The notes beneath the pieces are model-generated. The model was not told the origin of the DNA. It was given only the letters and a program-made list of their open reading frames with translations, and made no database searches. The position numbers and the translations under genes are program-made. Shown here piece by piece: positions 15,265 to 20,691 of a stretch of DNA of 20,691 nucleotides (the stretch's first letter is position 1; each line of letters starts with the position of its first letter). The stretch is taken from contig JAUXJX010000002.1 of assembly GCA_030624545.1 (NCBI GenBank), positions 1-20,691 on the forward strand, in the 5' to 3' direction. Origin of the DNA: Bacteroidota bacterium. GTDB lineage: Bacteria > Zhuqueibacterota > JdFR-76 > DREG01.

Positions 15265-18200
15265 CTACCGTCCTGCAATCTGAATGTTTACGTTAATACC
15301 GAATTCTGTTATCTTGGTTTCACCAAGGAGTTTATTCTTGGTCTTGCCAAATTCAAAATGGAGTCCACCCCGCACGGTGGTGCTGAAGGAATAGGTAAGC
15401 CTCGGTGTCAGCGACCATTTTTCGTTCCGGGTCCATTCCTGAAAGTCTCCCTGTTCACCCTTCCTCTGTTCTGTCACATCTAGACTTTTGGTAAAATTCA
15501 GAGCAAAATCAATTTTATTTTTAACGATCTTATTTTTGAAGAAGGGCAGCGGTATTTTCAATCCCCCACTCTTTGAATAGCTTACCGAGGCCGTAAGATT
15601 GCTGCTCTTCTTGCGCGTTGCAGCCAACCCGCCGCGTCGCGTCACGGTCTCGCTAAGACCTCTGTTCATCTGGAATGTTGAGGTCAAGTTTCCCTTCCAG
15701 GTAATATTGATGCCAAGCAGAGGGCGGAAGTTTGAACTCAACGTCTCGGTAGTCACGCTGTCGGGACGGTCCTGCCATCTGGAAACGAGTCGGCTATTCC
15801 GCCCATGTTCCAAGGATAACCTCTGTACAAACGGTTTGATCAGTTTTAGCTTTTCCAGTCCGCTCCATCTCAAAGTCCAGTCAGGAAACGGAATCTCAGA
15901 CTCGCCAATTCGCCAACGGGTATCGGAAATGCTGCCGGTGGTCACAGTTGTCTTGGTTTGGACATTGTCATAAGCATATTTCAATGAGAAACGAATCTGT
16001 GAACTCAACTCCAAACCTGAGGATGCATCAATCTTGTATCCTTCGTTGAGGGAGCCCCGATTGCTTCCCACATTCTGGGAAATTACCGGTCCCGGATCGA
16101 ATGTCCTGCCGATTTGGAAGGCAAAGGACGGTATCCCTTCGAGAGCGAAATTGCTCGAGGTGAAATTTTTCGAATATCGTAAGGCAATGGGCTGAAGCTT
16201 CGAACCGATAAAGCCAAAAAGCTTCAGAGGATTGGGAACTGGAAATCCTCTTTTCTCCTCGTCGTCATCTTGTTCTTCCTCTTGTTTGTCCTCTTCTTCC
16301 TTGTCCTGCTCTTGCTTGGGTGGAACGGCACGGGCCGGGGGCCTGCGCGTGCGCGCCGGCTGCCTACGGCTAAACTTCTGCACCAACATTTTCGGTGTAA
16401 ATGTGGTACTGGCCGCATAATTCACCTGATTGCTGGCGCTCTTGCCCAGCGTCTTTTGCGTAATATTGTTGTTATACCTGAAGTTCGTATTCAACGAGAA
16501 ATTGACCTTAAACCAATTGGATAACGAAGGATTGTACTGTCCTTTGATGGACTGATTCACCGAGGTTAGCGGACCCATTTTGCCACCGAATACTTCCTTA
16601 AAATCCAGAACCTCACGGAGGTCATTGACGTGGGACCGCGAGATATCGAGCGAGAGACTATTAAATGGCTTAAAGGCGATGCCGCCATTTTGGTTGATTA
16701 CGAACGTATATTTCGGTGTGAACAAGCCATTCCTGTTTAGGGTACTCTGCTTGCGCCGGTTAAAAGCTATCTTGTAGTTGAGCCTTGTCGGCAGAAAGAA
16801 AAATGAGGTGCTGCTGAGGGGCCGTACGATCGGCCCATTGCCCAGCCAGCCGAAAGGGTTTATATGTGCTTTGGAATTGATATTTAAATTATATGTCACG
16901 TTGCCGGAGTAACTAAAGCTTCTGGCATTCTCTACAATTGAATTGCTGGAAAAGGTTTCGGAGTAGCTATAATTTACGGATAGCGCGTCCAGTGTATACT
17001 TTGTGATGAAATTCTTTGATCTACTGTTGCGCCGAAGGCCCAATGAAAAAGACGTCTTGCTGCTTCTCGTCTTAATGGCTTCCAGCAAACTGTCGCTTGC
17101 GGTTTTCTCCGACACGATGATGTCACTTCCCGGAAAATATTTCGGACTCGATTCAGATTCCTGGTAACCCACTGTTACCGGAATGGCAAGGCCCAGGGCT
17201 TTAGGGAGAAATCTGTCCATCTGAAGACTCGCATTAACGCTGCCGCCTACCCTGTTACTCCCTTTCCCGAATCTCTCACTCAGAGTGCGAAAATCGTCAT
17301 CCACCCTGCTTATGTTGGCATTAACGTTTACCACATCGGACAATTTTGCATCTATTCTTGCCCGAAGGGCCTTTCCTTTGTCCTTCCTGACCTCGGACAG
17401 GCGGAGCTCGTTAATCCAGATTTGCCCGGAGAAAAACTCTGTCGCATGGCGGTTAACCACGCCCACCGTCAACTGGCGCACATTGGTGAGTGAGGGCTTT
17501 CCAACAACCCGAAGCGTATCGCCGTCCGCAGTTTGCATAAAAAGATTGCCGTCCCTATCCAGAAATTCAGCGGATGTTTGGTTTTTTAGGCCCGTCAATT
17601 CCATAAAATCCAGGATCATCTCGTTTCTGGGAGCCCAGCCAGGGAATACCTTTTCCCGGAATTCGTAATAATTGTTCTGGTCAGCGCCGAATCGAAATGC
17701 AATTTCAACGAAGGAAGTGTCGTTATTGATGTGAAATCCGAAGGGATCGGAGCCATAGATAAACATCTTCATATTGCCGTAATTGACATAACTTTGTGAC
17801 TGGAAGAAAGTCTTTTCCACAAATCCCATTTCACCTGGAGCCAGATCAGTGACCTTCAGCACGAGCGCCTGTTCCCTGCGTACCACCCTCGTGACCTGAT
17901 CCCGTTCACCGGCAACCCCTGGCGGGGGTTGATAATCGGGATTATCGAATGTGTTGACCGTTGCGATCTGCACCGTGCTGTCTCTGTTCGCATCGATCTG
18001 GCCCGCCGTGATCACACCACGCTCTTTCCACTCACTGCCAACCAAATTGACCTTGGCGATCCTGACCTGCATGTTGTCCTTTTGCGGCTGGTCCAGCCAA
18101 AGGCGCACATATTCGATATTCGTCCACTGGGGATTTCCAACCGTTGTGTCCGGTTTCGCCAATGGAATCCGGTACATACGCCAGCCGAAGTCGTCGACGG

Positions 18201-19041
18201 GATTGAGGCCCTCGCCACCGGCGATCAAAGCTGTATCCGGATGAGACTTATCAAGAGCAAAACTGAATGAAAAGTAGTCGTTGCGCAAATCTACGCTGCC
18301 GTTGTTGTTCAGATCTTCGGTATCGGGAAAGCGGCCGCCTTCATCATTCTGATTGGCCTCGGTTCCATTGATTCTTTCATAATCGTTGCTGCCAAGCTGG
18401 TGAAAATAATCATCATCCCCGTCGTCCCCGGGAACATTTAGACCGTCCTGGCCGGCCACTCCATCCAGGCCGGTATCCTCGCCCTCGTCCAAAATACCGT
18501 TTCGGATAAAGTTTTGCTGATGGTCTTCGGTGTCTAACTGGCCATTAGGGATGGCATCTTCGGATATCTGGCCAAAATCAAAATGCAGCCGGCCTTCATC
18601 CCCTTGCACCCAAACTTCAAGGAATTTACTCGTTGACTGATCTGCATAGCCAGGAGAAAGAAAACGCATTAAGCCGGCCCATGTGCGTTCCATGAACTCT
18701 TCTTTTCGGGTGAGTCGTAGAGTTAGAACATGTACCCGTTGCGGAACTGTTGGATTTACGTCCTGCTCGGGCCAAATCTGGCGTATGGCAACTTGTTCAT
18801 CCGGGTTATACCAAATCAGTCTGCCGCGGCTCTGATTTTTAAAAACGTCATTCGGGAACAAGTTATATTCGATCCAGCCCGGAATTATCTTGGGGACACC
18901 GGAAACCGTCCATTGGCGGCGGATAATTCCGAGGGGGGACTCCCGCTTTGCGGATTCAAAATCATCGATATAGACAACACCATTCGCATCGCCGGTGGCA
19001 GGATTGTTCCTGGATTTGGGATTTTGTATAATCTCAGCCAA
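15265..19041 (-). CDS. sprA: SprA/Sov-type translocon, C-terminal fragment downstream of an in-frame TAG
   Basis: This 1258-residue open frame continues the same reading frame as the N-terminal fragment, separated from it only by TAG, GCG and GAA. The opening segment NGVVYIDDFESAK matches the conserved YIDDFE region found in the middle of SprA. Residues about 166-252 are rich in Asp/Asn motifs (NGQLDTED, DTEDLNNNGSVD) resembling calcium-binding dockerin or type 3 loops. The rest is a long series of alternating beta strands with aromatic girdle residues, as expected for the giant SprA barrel, plus one acidic loop (16250-16320). It ends NVNIQIAGR-TAG, next to the M28 gene. The start shown is a TTG without a good Shine-Dalgarno (AGGCGG two bases before), so independent translation is doubtful. 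SprA forms the outer-membrane channel for type 9 secretion. Confidence 0.82.
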   Translation of the reverse strand: MAEIIQNPKSRNNPATGDANGVVYIDDFESAKRESPLGIIRRQWTVSGVPKIIPGWIEYNLFPNDVFKNQSRGRLIWYNPDEQVAIRQIWPEQDVNPTVPQRVHVLTLRLTRKEEFMERTWAGLMRFLSPGYADQSTSKFLEVWVQGDEGRLHFDFGQISEDAIPNGQLDTEDHQQNFIRNGILDEGEDTGLDGVAGQDGLNVPGDDGDDDYFHQLGSNDYERINGTEANQNDEGGRFPDTEDLNNNGSVDLRNDYFSFSFALDKSHPDTALIAGGEGLNPVDDFGWRMYRIPLAKPDTTVGNPQWTNIEYVRLWLDQPQKDNMQVRIAKVNLVGSEWKERGVITAGQIDANRDSTVQIATVNTFDNPDYQPPPGVAGERDQVTRVVRREQALVLKVTDLAPGEMGFVEKTFFQSQSYVNYGNMKMFIYGSDPFGFHINNDTSFVEIAFRFGADQNNYYEFREKVFPGWAPRNEMILDFMELTGLKNQTSAEFLDRDGNLFMQTADGDTLRVVGKPSLTNVRQLTVGVVNRHATEFFSGQIWINELRLSEVRKDKGKALRARIDAKLSDVVNVNANISRVDDDFRTLSERFGKGSNRVGGSVNASLQMDRFLPKALGLAIPVTVGYQESESSPKYFPGSDIIVSEKTASDSLLEAIKTRSSKTSFSLGLRRNSRSKNFITKYTLDALSVNYSYSETFSSNSIVENARSFSYSGNVTYNLNINSKAHINPFGWLGNGPIVRPLSSTSFFFLPTRLNYKIAFNRRKQSTLNRNGLFTPKYTFVINQNGGIAFKPFNSLSLDISRSHVNDLREVLDFKEVFGGKMGPLTSVNQSIKGQYNPSLSNWFKVNFSLNTNFRYNNNITQKTLGKSASNQVNYAASTTFTPKMLVQKFSRRQPARTRRPPARAVPPKQEQDKEEEDKQEEEQDDDEEKRGFPVPNPLKLFGFIGSKLQPIALRYSKNFTSSNFALEGIPSFAFQIGRTFDPGPVISQNVGSNRGSLNEGYKIDASSGLELSSQIRFSLKYAYDNVQTKTTVTTGSISDTRWRIGESEIPFPDWTLRWSGLEKLKLIKPFVQRLSLEHGRNSRLVSRWQDRPDSVTTETLSSNFRPLLGINITWKGNLTSTFQMNRGLSETVTRRGGLAATRKKSSNLTASVSYSKSGGLKIPLPFFKNKIVKNKIDFALNFTKSLDVTEQRKGEQGDFQEWTRNEKWSLTPRLTYSFSTTVRGGLHFEFGKTKNKLLGETKITEFGINVNIQIAGR
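16250..16375 (-). other. Low-complexity acidic and Pro/Arg-rich loop in SprA
   Basis: Within the C-terminal SprA fragment, a proline/arginine-rich piece (ARTRRPPARAVPPK) is followed by a nearly uninterrupted Lys/Glu/Asp/Gln run (QEQDKEEEDKQEEEQDDDEE). It is seen as GAA/GAG-rich purine sequence on the minus strand. It interrupts otherwise regular beta-strand sequence and is likely a disordered loop of the barrel. Confidence 0.8.
18286..18546 (-). other. Predicted calcium-binding Asp/Asn-rich segment in SprA
   Basis: Residues about 166-252 of the C-terminal fragment contain repeated D-x-D/N-x-D/N words: NGQLDTED, NGILDEGEDTGLDG, GDDGDDDYF and DTEDLNNNGSVDLRND. Spacing resembles dockerin and thrombospondin type 3 loops. 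Metal binding is inferred from pattern only. Confidence 0.5.
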
Positions 19042-19047
19042 TTCCGC

Positions 19048-19050
19048 CTA
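19048..19050 (-). other. In-frame amber codon inside sprA
   Basis: The minus strand reads TTC TAG GCG GAA TTG GCT GAG. Upstream (…EPSRIRF) and downstream (AELAEIIQNP…) sequence remain in one frame, and the joined product looks like a normal SprA. TAG is used as the genuine stop of at least three other genes here (stops at 3421, 5579 and 15265), so a reassigned genetic code is unlikely. Confidence 0.85.
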
Positions 19051-20691
19051 GAATCTTATTCTCGAAGGTTCCTTGGCTTGTACAAACGGAAGGGCATTTA
19101 GAGCTTTTGTAATCAAATCAGACTCAAAATTTAGAGCCGTATTCAAGTTCCAGACAAGATTCTGCATCGGACCGCTTTGACCAATGCGAATCTTCTGATC
19201 CAATGTGCTTTGATTCAGGTATAAGAAGGTGCCGCCGATGAAAGAATTATTGAAGAGCTCGTAATCCCACCGGGTCCCTAAGATCGTCTTCCGATCAATT
19301 TGAAAAAGCTGGTTACTTTCATAGGTAATATCCAGCGAAGCATTGGGATCGGTTGCTCGCTCATCCAGCAAGGTCAAATTACCGGTAAAATAATCGATGT
19401 TATAGCCAACTCCGCTCGTGAGCTTCTCGCCATTGAGGGTGATTTCTTCGCTATTCTCGATGACATTGAATCCAAGGCTGTAGCTCGTTTCCCTTACTTT
19501 GGCGGATGTTGAGATATAGAAATTGCTCTTTGAAGTAATGAATTGACGATCCGTCGTGTCATAGATTGCCGGTACCAGCTTAGTCGGATCAAGGTCGGCC
19601 AATTTCTGGCTGTTAAATGGCTCTGGGTCCGGAAAAATCAATTCGCCGCGAGCCCAGTTGATGATGTTGCCATCGTCATCGAGGAGATTGTCAGGAATAA
19701 GGTTGCCGGACAAATCTCTTCTATCGAGATCGAAAACCTGAAGATAAGATATCGGCTGTCCACTTGGCCCGGGAATGGTTTCCTGTGGATCGCCGCTGGG
19801 CGGCTTGAAATAAATCTTGAGATCGAACGCATCCTTATCGATGTTCCTTGTGCCCATGAAGTATACATTTTTCCATTCGAGATCCCAGTTTGGGTCACTG
19901 GCTAAAGCATTTCGCGGGCGTAATAGAAACAGCGTGATGGGCCGGTTGTCCCCAATATCCAGATATTCGACATCACCCACGGTTTCTCCGGATTCATCGA
20001 TATACGCTACAGCTAAAACCTCCCCCGGACTCAAGGGCCTTTCCAGGAAGACATAACCTAACTCCTTAAAGACAAAATAGTCCGTATTTTGCTCCATCCT
20101 AAGGAAGAATCCCTTGTAGTGATTCTGATCCACAATAGAGGTGTCCGGATTTGTGGGATTCGCTCCATCCTCGAAGGCGACAGCCCAGCCGCGAATGGCG
20201 CCCTCCCCCACTTTGAACTGGTAGTTGACCTTGGACTTATAAACCTCGATCCTTGATATTGATCTGGCCGGATTGAAAAGATGCGTTCCGTTTTCGTCCA
20301 ACTGCGTAAATTGAGACCGGAAAAAATGGCTGAGAAAGAAGTATGTGCCTTTGCGATATTCATAATCGTGAATCCTATTGTCTTTTTCCGTTGCACCTCC
20401 GGACATTGACAGTCTCTTCTTTTCGCCCTTCTCCTGGCTTACAATGGTCGTCATCTTCAAATTGCCGAAGCGCATGTTGGACTTGATCCCAAAAAGACCC
20501 GTGCTTTTGGCGTTGAAGGTGACAAATCGTGACGCAGGAAGTGAGAGCGACACGTTTCCTGCCTCGATGCTCTCTATAATCTCATCCTCAAATCCCTTGT
20601 ATTCGAGACGTACGGCGTTGTTAAACTCGAAGGGACGCTCACTATCCTGGTCGACGAAAACGTTCACCTTTTCACCAATACTCCCCGTAAC
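19048..20691 (-). CDS. sprA: SprA/Sov-type translocon, N-terminal fragment (open at window edge, ends at in-frame TAG)
   Basis: The frame is open from the window edge to the TAG at 19048, 547 residues. The first visible residues, VTGSIGEKVNVFVDQDSERPF, resemble the early SprA region, so the true start lies outside the window and the internal GTG at 20667 should not be taken as a start. Conserved-looking blocks include RFGNLKMTTIVSQEKGEKK, PLSPGEVLAVAYID, RDLSGNLIPDNLLDD and GEKLTSGVGYNIDYFTGNLT. The last residues, LPFVQAKEPSRIRF, immediately precede the region that continues in the downstream fragment. SprA of Bacteroidota is over 2000 residues; the two fragments here add up to about 1800 plus the missing N-terminus, consistent with one gene. 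The nonsense codon may be a mutation, a read-through site or an assembly error. Confidence 0.85.
   Translation of the reverse strand, partial: VTGSIGEKVNVFVDQDSERPFEFNNAVRLEYKGFEDEIIESIEAGNVSLSLPASRFVTFNAKSTGLFGIKSNMRFGNLKMTTIVSQEKGEKKRLSMSGGATEKDNRIHDYEYRKGTYFFLSHFFRSQFTQLDENGTHLFNPARSISRIEVYKSKVNYQFKVGEGAIRGWAVAFEDGANPTNPDTSIVDQNHYKGFFLRMEQNTDYFVFKELGYVFLERPLSPGEVLAVAYIDESGETVGDVEYLDIGDNRPITLFLLRPRNALASDPNWDLEWKNVYFMGTRNIDKDAFDLKIYFKPPSGDPQETIPGPSGQPISYLQVFDLDRRDLSGNLIPDNLLDDDGNIINWARGELIFPDPEPFNSQKLADLDPTKLVPAIYDTTDRQFITSKSNFYISTSAKVRETSYSLGFNVIENSEEITLNGEKLTSGVGYNIDYFTGNLTLLDERATDPNASLDITYESNQLFQIDRKTILGTRWDYELFNNSFIGGTFLYLNQSTLDQKIRIGQSGPMQNLVWNLNTALNFESDLITKALNALPFVQAKEPSRIRF

Noticed and set aside
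15265..20691. Reassigned TAG codon (alternative genetic code) to explain the sprA interruption
   Set aside because: TAG closes sprA itself (15265), the barrel gene right after its terminal Phe (5579) and the gene ending at 3421, all at sensible family ends.
1..20691. Plus-strand open frames of 60-209 codons scattered over the window
   Set aside because: All lie antisense to or within well-supported minus-strand genes and none shows a recognisable domain.

Overview
The window is one long, almost entirely minus-strand stretch of bacterial chromosome. No convincing plus-strand gene was found. The gene content points to a diderm (outer-membrane) bacterium: a BamA-like outer-membrane barrel, several lipoproteins, lipoprotein signal peptidase, and a very large SprA/Sov-type protein, the outer-membrane translocon of type 9 secretion and gliding systems. 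SprA together with abundant DUF4097/toast-rack proteins and a long 'type 2' isoleucyl-tRNA synthetase suggests the Fibrobacterota-Chlorobiota-Bacteroidota (FCB) superphylum, perhaps an uncultured lineage of the KSB1/Calditrichota kind. That placement is inference from gene content. I saw no rRNA, tRNA, IS element or CRISPR array.

Layout, read along the minus strand from high to low coordinates. (1) 20691-12505: sprA enters from outside the window and is followed without meaningful gaps by a glutaminyl-cyclase-like M28 lipoprotein, prmA (ribosomal protein L11 methyltransferase) and a Ppx/GppA phosphatase. sprA is interrupted by one in-frame TAG at 19048-19050. The frame and the homology-like sequence continue on both sides. 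(2) 12504-12055: a 450-base intergenic region with three hairpins and a good promoter for ileS. (3) 12054-6935: ileS, a TraR/DksA-type C4 zinc-finger regulator, lspA and an RluD-type pseudouridine synthase, tightly packed as a housekeeping operon. (4) 6841-1426: six consecutive genes for exported, beta-rich proteins: an outer-membrane barrel without POTRA domains, a toast-rack protein, a DUF4097-like protein, an LppM-like lipoprotein, a small Ig-like lipoprotein and a DUF4097 protein full of TVNG repeats. I take this as a candidate cell-envelope module of unknown function. (5) 1425-1152: an intergenic region with a long hairpin and a promoter for parA. (6) 1151-1: parA/soj overlapping the 5' part of parB, which runs off the window.

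The points I would look at first are the amber codon inside sprA, the six-gene exported module, the glutaminyl-cyclase-like gene directly behind sprA, and the identical promoter hexamers and spacing (TTGCTT, 17 bases, TATATT) in front of parA and ileS.
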